64,000 nucleotides of DNA from Anas platyrhynchos (Eukaryota > Chordata > Aves > Anseriformes > Anatidae): contig NC_092593.1 of NCBI RefSeq assembly GCF_047663525.1, forward strand, positions 23,958,501 through 24,022,500. Direction: 5' to 3'. The number at the start of each line of letters is the position of its first letter. Position 1 is the stretch's first letter. The translations under genes were made by a program, and so were the position numbers. Positions 35,690-46,985 of this stretch are shown here, piece after piece. Under the pieces are notes generated by a model. That model saw nothing but the letters and a program-made list of their open reading frames with translations. It was not told the DNA's origin and searched no databases.

Positions 35690-38600
35690 GTACCGCGCCT
35701 CCTCCCCCTCCCTGTTGGCATCGGGGCTGCAGCAGCCACCGCTTCCCTTGCCCGGCCGCCCCCGGCCGCCCTCCCTCCCTCCCTTCCCAGCACGGCGGCA
35801 GGAGGGCGGCAGGCCTCAGCCGCCGGGCCCGGGCTTGCCGGCTTCGAGGAGCGGTGGCCTCCACGTACAGAGGTGAAGCCGCCCCGTGGGGCCGCCTGAG
35901 GCGGGGGCCGGCCGGGAGCAGCCCCCCCAGCGCCCTCTGCTCTCCTTGTGGGGAAGCGGGCAGCCAGGTGCGAGAGCGAAGCGCCGCTGGGAGCTTAAAC
36001 CAGGGAGCTTTTAATCGTAGGCACTGGTTTTATTGAAACTTTTTTGTTTGTTTGTTTTTGATCAGTGGCTGGTAGGTTTCAGTCTCTCGAACTGTTTTCA
36101 TAGTCCCCAGATAAACATAGAATCAGAATGGCTTGGGTTGGAAGGGACCTTAAAGACCCCCTGCCATGGGCACGGGTGTTTCCTACTAGATCATTTTATC
36201 CAGGGCCTCATCCATTCTGATCTTGAACGCCTCCAGGTGAACTGCAGGAGCAAAGTTTAACTAATTATTTTTTGTCGTTTTTAAGACTGGTATACCAGGG
36301 CTGGCCTGTTGCAGAGATGCATTTGTTGCTACCTCAGATACCCCCTGTATCATTGATAGTGCTGGACAGAGTTTTGCTTTTCCTGACTGTTCTTTGGTAT
36401 CTCAAGTCAGAACTTCTACTGGCCACTGTCATGCTTGAGAAACCAGTGTGGGTGTACCATAGTTGTAGGTCTCTTGTTGCAGGTGCATCTATGATCAGAG
36501 ATGTCCTTGTTCACATTAGGAAAGCTGCATCATGTGAAAGATAAATATAAAGATTTGTTTTAAAAACAAACTTGATATGTTACTAAGCCCTTTTTTTCCA
36601 TTAATTAATGTTTATGTAATTTTCTTGTTAGGTATTTATTGCACAGTCAAGGGCTTCTGGAAGCCACCGAGATGTTGAAGATGAGGAGCTTACACGTATC
36701 TTTGTTATGATACCAAAGTCCTATACAGAGGAAGATCTGAGAGAGAAGTTTAAGGTACTAATTTGCTACTATTAGAAAATAATTAGTTAAAAAAAATAAA
36801 ATAAAAAATATTAGTTATTATTTTAAACTAGCTTTTTTTCTTAATTTATCAGAAGGGCTTTTTCAATTTGTTCTAATTAATGCACTTTTTATTTGTTCTA
36901 GACGTATGGAGACATTGAATATTGCAGCATTATTAAAAACAAGACTACTGGAGAAAGTAAAGGGTTGGGCTATGTGAGATACTTAAAACCATCACAAGCT
37001 GCCCGAGCAATTGAAGAGTGTGATCGAAGTAAGAATCTTACTGAATTCTTTAAAGTTTCTCACAATGAGTGTGTACCATCATTTGTATACCTTTTAATTT
37101 TCAGTGTTGTTTGCAGGCAAATTATTTTGCAAGTAAAAATAATATTACTGTTGTTCACCTGATTACATTCTTGCATTACCAAACTTTGTAAGTAAGATCA
37201 GTGAAAAGAGTTTGGAAATGAGTGCAGTGCTTTTCTTACATGAAGTATCATTGGTCTGTAATGTAGCCTCCATACACGGGAGAATCTGATTTTTATGTAT
37301 CCCTGAGAATTTGTTTTCCAGCTAATACATATTGCTATATTTGACATAAAACTTTATTTGATAATCCTTAGGGATTCTGTTGTGATTACATTTACTTAAG
37401 AACAAAATTAGGCTAATTGAAGTTTTAATTTATTTTTTAAACTTAATTCAAGGATTAATCTTTTACAGAAAGTAAGACTTTGCCCCGTTTCATAATCAAC
37501 AATTGTCATTTACACCCTAGCACCAAATCTTAGCAGCAGCCTTCCGGTCTAGCCTCCTGTTCAGTGTTCACTTAATCACAAATTTTAAGCACCTTGGCAT
37601 GTAGGTGTGTTTTTTTTTGTTGTTGTTTGCTTGTTTCTGGTTTAAGTAGTATACCTGGTATATCAGAAGTAGTTCTACATGAATGTTTTATGCCTCTGCA
37701 GGAATTGTCACAAATATGAGCCTGAGATTGCTTAACTGTTAAATCTTATTTCTTAGTTAGTAATACGTAAATTATTGATAAGCAGAACCTAGATCAGTAC
37801 AAAACATGAATGAGCAGTTACAGTTCTGTGGCATCTGACTGCCTCTGCAACATCTCTGGGTCCTGCAAAATATCTCAGGATGACTGAGACAGGAAGGGAC
37901 CTCTGGAGGTCTTGTCTTCCCTGCTGCTTAAGCAGGGCTGCCTAGGGTAGGCTGTAAGGAACCATATCCGGGCAGCTTTGAATATCTCTAAGGATGGAGA
38001 TGCCACAGCTTTCATGGGTAACTTGTTCCAATGCTTGGTCACCCCTAGAATAAGTAGGCTCTGTTGCACTTAACATGTGAATATGTTTTACGTGGAGTAT
38101 GTTAACTTTCATGTCATTGATTATGTCAACATTCAAGGGTTACACATTAAAAGATAGCACTTAAATGGGTTTTCTGAATAATATATTGCTAAATACAGTA
38201 CTTGGAGAATGCAGATCTGATCATGGAAATTTGGGGTACATAGAGGTGTTCTTATATGTGATCGTTTCTTCTAGGCTACCGGGCCATTTTGGCTGAACCT
38301 AAAAATAAGTCATCAGAGTCTTTTGAACATGAATACTACAGTAATAACACAAGACAAGAACCAAGAGGAAATGCATTTCCATTTTGTAAGTCACAGCTTT
38401 TCATAGTAAAAATGATTTGTAGTCTCAATCGCAATGTAAGAGTGTGGTTTGGTAGAAGGGAGGCTAATGGAGGTTTAGTTTGACTACTAATAGATTGAGT
38501 TAGAAAATGAGTCAGGCATTTCATCTCAATATTTTCATGGTTTGCTTTGCTCTTGTTGCCTGATTATTTCAAGACCTGCACTGATGAAATAAACATGTTA

Positions 38601-41600
38601 CCTTTAGTGTTTAATTCACTTAGAATAATTTAAAAAGTTGAATGAAAAATGTTTGAAATGAAGGCTTGCTAGTGCGATGACTTTGGTTTATTTATTTTCA
38701 TGTTGATTCTTGAGGTGGGCAGCCAGAGTTTTGTAGTTTTGAAAAAAACGAGAGCCGAATTCAGGAGTCAGTCTCCAAACGTCTGTCAGTGGTATCACGA
38801 CTTCCTTTTGTCCAAGAGCAGCTGTTTGCCCTCTTTGATCTAGTCCCAGGACTAGAGTATTGTGATGTTCAGCGAGATCCTCATACTAATAATGGTAAGT
38901 AGAAGTACAAAAAAAAATCTTCACTTTTTTTTTTTTTTTTCCTATGAAGAGAACACCACCTTTTAGTTGTATTTCAGTACATTCAGATTGCAAAATCAAG
39001 TAGTTGTGGGAAATAATTAATGGTCTTACGTACCAATGCTGGCTGCTATTACTGATGCATAAGCCCAAAAATTCAGTTTTGTTTGAACACCTGTTTACAG
39101 ATAACTAACAATAAATATAAATAAGGTTAATAAAATCTCAAGAAGGGCAGAATCAAAACCGTGAGAATTAACTTTTTGGTCAAGTGAAGTTAATAGTTTG
39201 GGGTATAATAGAAGACGAAAATTTTTGAAAATTAAACATCTATCTTGAATGTTCTGCAAACAGATAATTTGAGTTTTCATCTTGAAATAACTGTGTGTAT
39301 TTGTCTGAGAGCAGATATGAGTAAACAGGATGAAATAGTTCCAAACAAAATTTGTTTTGTATCAGAAGGATTGTTTTTGTTTCAGTCTTGTTGTTTTGCT
39401 ATAGGTGAGTAAAGCATGAGAGTGAAGCTTGAAATGGAAACAATTCAGAGTGTTATGTTGTAACTTTACAGTACTTGAGATTCATTTGTTTATGGAATAA
39501 TTGCATTTTAAGCTGAAATATGTAACTTTTTCTTCTAGTTTTGTCTTGGAGAAGAAGACATGTTTTGTTATGTTGCTTTATTACTAGATTTTCAAATTAA
39601 TACGAATAAAGGTGATTTGTCACTAGTTAATTTCACAGAAGTTCTATTCCCAAACACTAATGTTGCTAGTAAGGAATGTACTGTTTGGTAAAGAGACCTA
39701 GGAATTTTGTAGCATCAATGACAGACTAATGTGTAGCTTGATCCTACTGCTTGCTTTAAGTGAGTGTAGTTTGTTAGGATGTACTTGTATTGTGCTTAAA
39801 CCATGTGCACTGTATTTGTAGGGTACGCTGTGATTCAGTACAGTACTGCAGCATCAGCTATATATGCCAAGTATAAACTACATGGTTTTGAGTATCCTCC
39901 TGGAAACCGATTAACTGTCATTTTTCTGGAAGATGGGAACGATAGTTCAGAGTAAGTACTAATACATAGAGAAGCATGTAACCTGTTTTCTAGAGAGCAA
40001 AACTATTATTACTCTTATTTAAATATGAAAAGGAAGAGCCATGTCACTAATCTAGTTTCGTATTTGGACGTAATATTTTCTGAAATCTAGGTGTGTTTTT
40101 TTTTTTTAAATAGTTTAGAATGAATCTCTTGACACTTCTTAGCCTGGTAGAAAAAGAAAACCTCATCTAAAACCTCATCTGGCCTTGTTACACAACACGG
40201 GGACCCTTACAAAGATTCTCAATAAATTCAAGTTTTTCTAACATACCCTAGAAATATGTATTTTAGTCTTTTTCTATTTAAAAACACGTATCACCTACTT
40301 GATCTCTTGGCAGTGTTAGCAATATACAAACACTGCCAATAGATCATGTAGGTAGAATAAAACTGTTATAGCTGAGGCTCTGATACCTGCATTGTATGAG
40401 GATTGTCAGGTTTTACTTTAAATCATCTCTTGTTTGTTCCTGTGATTCAAATGCTCATTAGAAATTGGCATGGCTTAGGTGCATTCCAGTATTGAAAACT
40501 TCGGCTTAGTTTCATCCTAAATGAATCTAGTTTGTCATCAAAGCTATTCCGGGATATGAATGAAAAGACTGTACGGAGGGACAACTTGGAGATACACTTC
40601 AGAAGTGCATGCCTGCTTTAAACTAAAATAATTCATTGTAACCATGCTTCTTGCAAATGTTTTTCTTTACTCTTTGGTACTTCCTATTATATCATGGTCT
40701 TGTAGCAATGGGCTACAAAGATGGTGAAGTGCTTAGAAGGGAAGATGTATGAGGAACGGCTGAGGTAACTTGGCCTGTTCATCCTGGAAAAGAAGAGGCT
40801 AAGGGGAGACCTCCATCGCAGCCTACAGCTTCCTTACAAGAGGGAGTGGAAGGGCAGGTTCTGATCTGTTCTCTTTAGTGACCAGCGATAGGATGCGAGG
40901 GAATGGTGTCAAACTGAGGCAGGGGAGGTTTAGGCTAGACATCAAGAAGCGGTTCTTCACTGAGAGGGTTGTTGCGCACTGGAACAGGCTCCCCGGGGAA
41001 GTAGTCATCGCACCAAGCCTGCTGGAGTTTAAGAAGTATTTGGACTGTCTGGACAGTCATGTGGTCTGAATTTTTGGATAGACCTGTGTGGTGCCAGGAG
41101 TTGGGTTCGATGATCCTTATGGGTCCCTTCCAGCTCGGGATATTCTATGATAGGCTATGAATTCATGCAAATGTGCAATTGCTTTTCTTATTCCCCAACA
41201 GAACAAAGGAAAAAATACTGGAGAATGACAGCTGGAAATGAACTTCCTGTGATTAATGTTCTGGTTTCTGAATTGTTTTTCTGTGCTCTTTATTGAAAGA
41301 AACAGGTGAAATTTGTCCCTTTGTTCATCTAGGCACCCTTCACAAAAAGTTGTGGGCTCTGTAGTTAGTTTTCTTTTTTACGATAGTACTGGAAAAAGTA
41401 GAGGAAAGTTTTGTATCTCTGTATGTAGAAATACAAGTGTTGTCAGTGAGTTCCAGGTAGTGTATGTACTTTCAGATCATGCTTAGTATGAAAGCCTGAC
41501 TTTTTCATTATCTACTTGAGTTTACAGATATTTTTTTTTTCAAATTTTAATGGACATCTTAAAAAAAAATCTTTTTCTCTTGCTGAAGTTAACTGTTACT

Positions 41601-42879
41601 TAGCTCTTTATCTAAAGTAGTTTATTATCACTTCTTGCAGCCTCATCAGAAAAATGGCAACACAACTGGTAACAGCACACGTGTCCTCAGTGTTGCGGAA
41701 TAACAATCCAATTGTTCAGCAGTATAGGACACCTCCTGTAAGTTAATATAATGGATACTGTTAATATCTGGAGTTTTTAAAGATAATAAGAGTATGTCAG
41801 TACAGAACGTAGCTCACTGCTTTAGATACTACATCTTTAAAAGAGATACCTCTGGTTGGTTTGTGTATTTCTGTTTTCTTTAAATGTCTGGCTTTATTTG
41901 TATTTGTTTTCCAATTTAACAAAATAACCAAAATAAATGGACTAAGATTAGAATTAGCTGTTAGAGTCTATCTATGCCCAGTGGTAAGAACAAAAATTGT
42001 AAACTGAATAACAAAGTGTCAGTTTTTATCAATTATTTTATGTTTGTGTTTTTTCTTTTCTTCCTGTCTCAGCAGGCTTTTGGAGGAAACTCTGGATCAC
42101 AATTACTTCAACCACAAACTGATGCCATACTTCCACCACACAAAAAAAAAGTTCCACCTGACACTTCTGTAAAAGAAAGGCTTTTCATACTTTTTCATCC
42201 CCATCCTTTACCTGTGAATGTATTGGAGGATGTTTTCTGGTAAGGCCCATAAGCAAATAAGTGTTTTCTAACCATGAGATATTTAAAATAAATCCTGAAA
42301 ATAAAAAAGGTTGCTGTCAGGGAAACTCTTTTCAGAAAAGAACATGCACAGCAAAAGCAAGTGATAAATAACTAATAGCTTTTGAAACAGGCGTGTAATG
42401 GAATTTGTCTGGAAACAGATTGTAACATTACCAGTGCAACTGGCTAATTAATGATTTATGTAATCAGAAAGAGAATGTCTAGTTTCATAACATTTATAAA
42501 CAAATTTTAGTTTTAATTTAAAAAAAATTGGGGGGGTTTTAAAGCAGGGTGGCACAAAACTATATTCTCGTATGTATGCTATGTTGAATTCACAACTACG
42601 AAATCACATATAGTTGAGATTGGATAATAAGTATCAGTGCTGCAGCAAAACCTCTGACCTAACTATCTTTCTTACTACTTTTTCAGTCGTTTTGGCCACT
42701 TGATAAAAGTTTACCTTGTGTCTGGAAAAAATGTGGGCTATGCGAAATTTGCAGACAGAGCAAGTGCCAGTGATGCCATAACTGCGTTACACGGCAAGAT
42801 TGTGAATGGTGTCAGGCTTAAAGTAAGGTTGGCAGACTCGCCTACGGAGGAATCTAACAAACGTCAGAGAACTTACTAA
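35411..42879 (+). CDS. RBM45: RBM45 (DRB1), four-RRM RNA-binding protein, 468 codons
   Basis: RBM45 is a mainly nuclear RNA-binding protein; in mammals it oligomerises and enters stress-linked inclusions. CDS is join(35411..35689, 36632..36754, 36902..37028, 38275..38385, 38715..38894, 39822..39951, 41641..41737, 42073..42239, 42687..42879). All junctions are GT-AG and the frame is intact. RRM1 spans about 21-98 (RNP1 RGIAFIKF, 60-67), RRM2 about 114-190 (RNP2 IFVMIP 116-121, RNP1 KGLGYVRY 154-161), RRM3 about 236-314 and RRM4 about 385-459. The C-terminal SNKRQRTY is the end of the nuclear-localisation signal. Length is close to human RBM45 (about 475). The start at 35411 (CACGCCATGG) aligns with the human N-terminus; an in-frame ATG at 35288 could add 41 residues. 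Confidence 0.96.
36117..36240 (-). mobile_element. CR1 LINE 3' fragment, RBM45 intron 1
   Basis: On the plus strand it begins ATAGAATCAGAATGGCTTGG, followed by GTTGGAAGGGACCTTAAAGA. This is the reverse complement of a CR1 3' end. It is severely 5'-truncated. Confidence 0.9.
36632..36754 (+). CDS. RBM45: RBM45 coding exon 2
   Basis: 41 codons, [10 protein letters not shown] to EEDLREKFK, phase 0 at both ends. The acceptor is TTGTTAG|GTA and the donor AAG|GTACTA. It ends RRM1 and opens RRM2. Confidence 0.96.
36755..36901 (+). other. RBM45: RBM45 short intron 2
   Basis: 147-bp AT-rich GT-AG intron with no other feature. RBM45 introns 1, 3-5, 6, 7 and 8 are likewise AT-rich; apart from the CR1 copies and hairpin listed, nothing was recognised in them. 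Confidence 0.9.
36902..37028 (+). CDS. RBM45: RBM45 coding exon 3 (RRM2)
   Basis: 42 codons plus one base, [10 protein letters not shown] to EECDR. The acceptor is TTCTAG|ACG and the donor CGAA|GTAAGA. It contains RRM2 RNP1 KGLGYVRY. Confidence 0.96.
37876..38058 (-). mobile_element. CR1-like LINE fragment, RBM45 intron 3
   Basis: Contains diverged reverse-complement CR1 motifs, including GACAGGAAGGGACCTCTGGAG, GGATGGAGATGCCACAGC and AACTTGTTCCAATGC. It is older than the copy in intron 6. Confidence 0.75.
38275..38385 (+). CDS. RBM45: RBM45 coding exon 4
   Basis: It completes Ser177 and encodes [11 protein letters not shown] to NAFPF plus one base. The acceptor is TTCTAG|GC and the donor TTTT|GTAAGT. 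It links RRM2 to the homo-oligomerisation region. Confidence 0.93.
38715..38894 (+). CDS. RBM45: RBM45 coding exon 5 (start of RRM3)
   Basis: It completes Cys214 and encodes [14 protein letters not shown] to QRDPHTNN plus one base. The acceptor is CTTGAG|GT with a weak pyrimidine tract; the alignment length to human supports this junction. Donor AATG|GTAAGT. Confidence 0.9.
39822..39951 (+). CDS. RBM45: RBM45 coding exon 6 (RRM3)
   Basis: It encodes the second half of RRM3, [19 protein letters not shown] to EDGNDSSE. The acceptor is TTTGTAG|GG and the donor CAGA|GTAAGT. Confidence 0.95.
40294..40352. repeat. Imperfect hairpin in RBM45 intron 6
   Basis: Arms 40294-40317 and 40329-40352 pair at 22 of 24 positions around an 11-nt loop, with the two mismatches at 40299 and 40306. 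The size resembles a short miRNA precursor or a miniature inverted-repeat element. No known family recognised. Confidence 0.9.
40712..41160 (+). mobile_element. CR1 LINE 3' end, RBM45 intron 6
   Basis: About 450 bp of recognisable CR1, including GAAGCGGTTCTTCACTGAGAG, CACTGGAACAGGCTCCCC and GGGTCCCTTCCAGCTCGGGA. It ends in ATTCTATGATAGGCTATGA, the CR1-type terminal repeat, so the 3' end is complete and the 5' part truncated. It lies in the same strand as RBM45. Confidence 0.95.
41641..41737 (+). CDS. RBM45: RBM45 coding exon 7
   Basis: It completes Asp317 and encodes [10 protein letters not shown] to QYRTPP. The acceptor is CTTGCAG|C and the donor CCT|GTAAGT, phase 0. Confidence 0.94.
42073..42239 (+). 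CDS. RBM45: RBM45 coding exon 8 (start of RRM4)
   Basis: It encodes [12 protein letters not shown] to NVLEDVF plus two bases; donor TTCTG|GTAAGG. The acceptor is a NAGNAG tandem (CAGCAG at 42070-42075), so Gln350 may be included (start 42073) or skipped (start 42076). Confidence 0.92.
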
Positions 42880-42883
42880 GTAG
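42687..42883 (+). CDS. RBM45: RBM45 last coding exon (exon 9, RRM4 and NLS)
   Basis: It completes Cys405 and encodes [11 protein letters not shown] to ESNKRQRTY, with TAA at 42877-42879. The acceptor is TTTTCAG|T. A strong donor, TAG|GTGAGT, follows only 4 nt after the stop, so the rest of the 3'UTR probably lies in a further exon. Confidence 0.94.
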
Positions 42884-45800
42884 GTGAGTACCCACTCTGA
42901 GCTGTTACTTAAGTTCAAGTTAATCTATGTGAGATAGAGGCAAAGCATTTTCAAGTTAGTTGTGCATGTCATGTTAATTTGAAATTTATAGTTTAGTTGT
43001 TAGCTAGAAATATATATGCGCACACAAATTATATCTAATATATATGGCTGTGTGTATGCTTATGTATACACACTTATTTTAGTAAAGAAATCTTTATTTT
43101 TGTAACATTTGAACAAATACAAACCAGTTGATTAATAGAAATAATTTTATATACATAAAGTGAGTATCAGATCTTACTGAAAAGAGAATTGAAAAATAAA
43201 CAATATAAACAAAGATCAGCTTGTACGTGTCTTTCTTTCACTACAAACATATGCCCCGAGAATGGTGTTGGATAAGGGTACAGAGTTTAACCTTGAAAGA
43301 CAGATGAAGGAAGGGATAAATAAAGCGGACATGTGAAGAACAGGGAATGTTGTCAGGTGAAACCAAAGGCCTTGACTTGGTTAATCTGGACGCTCAGAAA
43401 TTGGGTGTAGCTGGAATGTGTTATGGTGAAGAAGATACCGTGGAGCCTGTTGTGGTGGGGTTGAGGTGTATGTTTAAGTTAATTAGTTCGAATGTTTTAT
43501 GTTTATGTCCAATAAAAACTGGCAAAGCTCATATAGAGAGGTTTTATAGACTTCGGGAGCCAAAATTCACTTGTTCTTTTAAAATACTGACTTGAATTAA
43601 ATTATAAAAATCTATATAAATTTTACATATATTTTTTTATACTCAGGCCTCTACTGGAATAGGACTATAGTCCCAGATAATTTCAGTAGCTATATTATTA
43701 GTGTAGTGTGATACAAGTTTCCACCCCCCTTGACCCAGTCAAAAAACATTACTTAAAATCTTAACTCTCTTCACATGAATATTTTACTTGATTTCATTCC
43801 TTGTACCTGTCTTTATGTAGATACTTCCTATGATCAAGGAGTTATAAAGACCAAGAGCAACTTTACCCGCAGTGTTCTTCTCCCTTTTTTTCCTAAGGAC
43901 TTCTATGTTCTTCTTTTGTTAAGCAGAAGTTATTAAAAGCCTTCCTAGTCTTTATATACAACTTACTTGAAAACAAACATTTTTTGCTTTCTTTCTGCAT
44001 GCAATTGGTGCTAACACTCTTTAGAAATTTTTTTTTTTTTTTTTAAATCGGTAGCTCTGGTGAATGTAACTTCAAGTAATTTTTACCCATGCTTTTATCT
44101 ACCCAATTTTTGTTATTAAAGGTACTTTTTTAAACTTCCAATAATAGAGGACCAACCTCTTTGTCACTAGTGGAAAAATGATGATGTAAAGTATAATGAA
44201 ATACCAGGTCTGTCTTCATAGTAGGAAAAGACTACTTTTTACTAGAAAAGTAAATAATACACATCCAAAGTTAGTAAGAGAATCTGTACTTGTATCTTCT
44301 CACTCATCTTTTTCTTTCATTTTTTGATTGTCAAGCTAGAAGTGATTTTTTCCCCCCAAATTGCTTATCTAGCCATCTTTTAGAAATAAAGCTTTTATTC
44401 TTCTGCTCTTTTGTAATACACCTCAGGAAAATACTAATTTCTCCAAAACTGGTAACAGGCTACAGTCATGTCCTGAGTGAGGATGATGTTGCATATGAAT
44501 TGCAAGATTTTCTTTCTAGAAATGGAGTGACTCCGAAAGGTATTAGAGCTTACAGATAATTAACTATTCCCTTTGTAATGAAGTAAGTGGAAGAGTTGAG
44601 AATTCTTGGGTTTATTGAGGAATTCCTGAATGTAATATGAGGGAATATTGGCACTGGAGAGAAAGTATTACTGTCCATACTGGAAGGGTTGTCTAACAGT
44701 CTGAAGGATGCTAAGATGACAGAAAAATTATTCAATTATTCAGAGACAAAAAACTGAGTTCAGAACTTTGGAAACTGAAGAGATGGCTTAAACTTCATCT
44801 ATAAATATGCTTAAGTAAGCAAAGAGTTCAGTGGGTCTTTTTTTTTTTTTTTACTAAACAAAGGCTAGTTTAGGATCCTAAAACTGTAGGATCCTATGGT
44901 AGGAAGCTGATGCCAGGCATATTCACAAGGTAGACATAACAAATAAGCTTTTTAAGATGATAATTACCAATTTGATGACTTTACATTGGAAGAATAATGT
45001 GTTTTGCAAGGCACAGATAAGTTAAGATTGTATCTTGATTCCAGACTAAGACTTTTTTTTTTTTTTCCTATGGCTTGAGATATTTAAGAAATTAAACTGA
45101 ATGTGTGATAGTGCTTTCTGTTTTAATATTTCAAAAACGTGTATTATGGCGCTCTAAGATGTAGTATGAACAACTGGGAATGTCATAGATGATGCCATAG
45201 ATGCCATAGAGAATATACGCAGATGGGATAAGCAGAAGAGCAGGTATAGGAGGGAAGGTATTGGTTAGCATACCAAAACAGAAGACTTCCATTGACTGCA
45301 GAAACTACTTTTTCTATTACACTAATGCGAAAAAATCGGGAGAGGATTAGCCTTATGTGTCTGTTTAGATTTTTTTTCTTTGTTATTAAAATTGTCTTTT
45401 TTACCTTCTAATTTTCATAATACCACTAACATCAAAAGAGTGGAAAAAATGATTGTGTTGGACTTCCAAATTCACAGTAAGGATTTGGGTACTGGTAGCG
45501 GTTACTGAGATATCTAAAAGGAATATTTGCTAATATTTTAGAAATGTTTTTCCATTATAGCAAGAACTTTAGAAGTTACCCTGTGTGCACCCATACATAC
45601 ATTTTTCCATAGTGACTTTTGAGAAGTTTGAAAGTCCTGCATCACTGATTTGATTTGCATTTTTTGTGTGTTAGGGCTTTATTAAAAGCACCAAGTTTAA
45701 TATGTATTTATAATGATTTATTACTGTGCAGAAATACTCTTAAATAGCAGTTGTATCATCATTGAAATAGATATTAAAAATAATATATATATTTTAAAAA

Positions 45801-46024
45801 TAACTTTATTATCAACAGTGTACTGCAGAAAAATTCTGGCTTTCACACGCTGCTCAGAAAAAGAGGTACTTCTCTAAAAGATAAAGAAGCACATATATGA
45901 TAATATGATTCTCCAAATATGTTAATTTTTCTTTCACTTATGTTATTGTAACAATTATGTTTTAAAACACAAATAGGTATGTTGCTTTTTGATACTATTT
46001 TTATACTTGTGTTTTTTTCTACAG
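42884..46024 (+). other. RBM45: RBM45 probable 3'UTR intron
   Basis: It starts with GTGAGT just after the stop-codon exon and ends at TTTTTTTCTACAG (46012-46024). It is AT-rich, with no coding sequence recognised. An unassigned block at about 43250-43570 contains a CCAATAAAAACTGG sequence and could be an unrecognised repeat. Confidence 0.5.
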
Positions 46025-46985
46025 AAACTAAATAATGACATGACCCTCAGATGACTGACTGACTGACTGAAAACGTGACTAGACATGGTTCCTGTGGACA
46101 GTGACTCCTTTTTTGTTAAGAAAATTGATCTTTATATATTTACACATGGTACTTTGTTTTCAAAAACATAGCCATGCACCTATTTAAAAACAAACAAAAA
46201 AACCCTATTAAGCCATCTAAAATTGTATGTTGATGGTTGTTCTTGTAGTAGCCTGTCATCCTGTATTATGGAAATATATCTCTTGTGCTTAACTGAGTTC
46301 CTTCTCTAACAGGGAAAGTACAATGATGGGAGGGGGGATAAAGGAGTCAGCATTTTGGGGCTTGACTTGATAATGATTCAGATTATGACTGCTAAAATAG
46401 AAGGCACTTCCAGTGGCCAGAATTTCATTGAAGTACATCAGTAAATTAAAATTAAATAACTTTCAAAATGTACTAGCAAGTCTATCAGTATTAAGTCAAA
46501 TTCAAGAGAACAGCTGTACTCATAAAAATGATTCAAGTATGCTCTTAAATATTTCATTGATTTGGGCCAAAACTATTCATTAAGCTTTATGTGCTGTTTA
46601 GTGCAAAGGACATTTGACTATGGGTCAGACTATCAGAGCTGCTTGTGTTGCCCTTTACCATCTTGAGTCACTTTCATTACAACTATGGGGAAAACATGGA
46701 GTCCGGGGACTTTTTTTTTCCCATCTTTCATTTTTGAGTGCTTGAGTGCTATTTTTTTTTTTTTTTTTTTTTCAGAATCTTTCAATGAATATGTTGTTTA
46801 AGAATCAGATAATCGAACAATTCGGTGTTTTGACAGGACAAAGAGAATTGAGCATTGATGAAGAGTAAACAAACTTAATTTGGATAAGTATTAGCACAGA
46901 TAACTTTCAAACACCAAATACTTTCCTGTGTACCCTGAGTACTATTTGTTGAATTGAATAAATGCTTGTTATTAAAATAATTCTT
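46025..46985 (+). other. RBM45: Probable RBM45 3'UTR terminal exon
   Basis: It follows a good acceptor at 46023-46024. It contains a short GACT repeat (about 46050-46069), a T21 run (46752-46772) and AATAAA at 46957-46962 followed by T/G-rich sequence. Extent is inferred from splice and polyadenylation signals. Confidence 0.45.
46957..46962 (+). terminator. RBM45: Candidate RBM45 polyadenylation signal AATAAA
   Basis: Canonical hexamer (GAATTGAATAAATGC context) with T/G-rich sequence just downstream. It is about 930 nt into the proposed terminal exon. Confidence 0.45.

Larger units (their letters stand above)
34960..35990 (+). promoter_or_regulatory. RBM45: CpG island and promoter of RBM45
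   Basis: GC-rich block of about 1 kb covering the 5' region, first coding exon and start of intron 1 of RBM45. No TATA box is placed sensibly. It begins directly after the AT microsatellite, so base composition changes abruptly. Confidence 0.8.

Noticed and set aside
41100-41120. GGGTTCGATGATCC resembling a tRNA T-arm B box
   Set aside because: It is part of the CR1 3' end; no A box or cloverleaf is present. No tRNA, rRNA or CRISPR array was found in the window.
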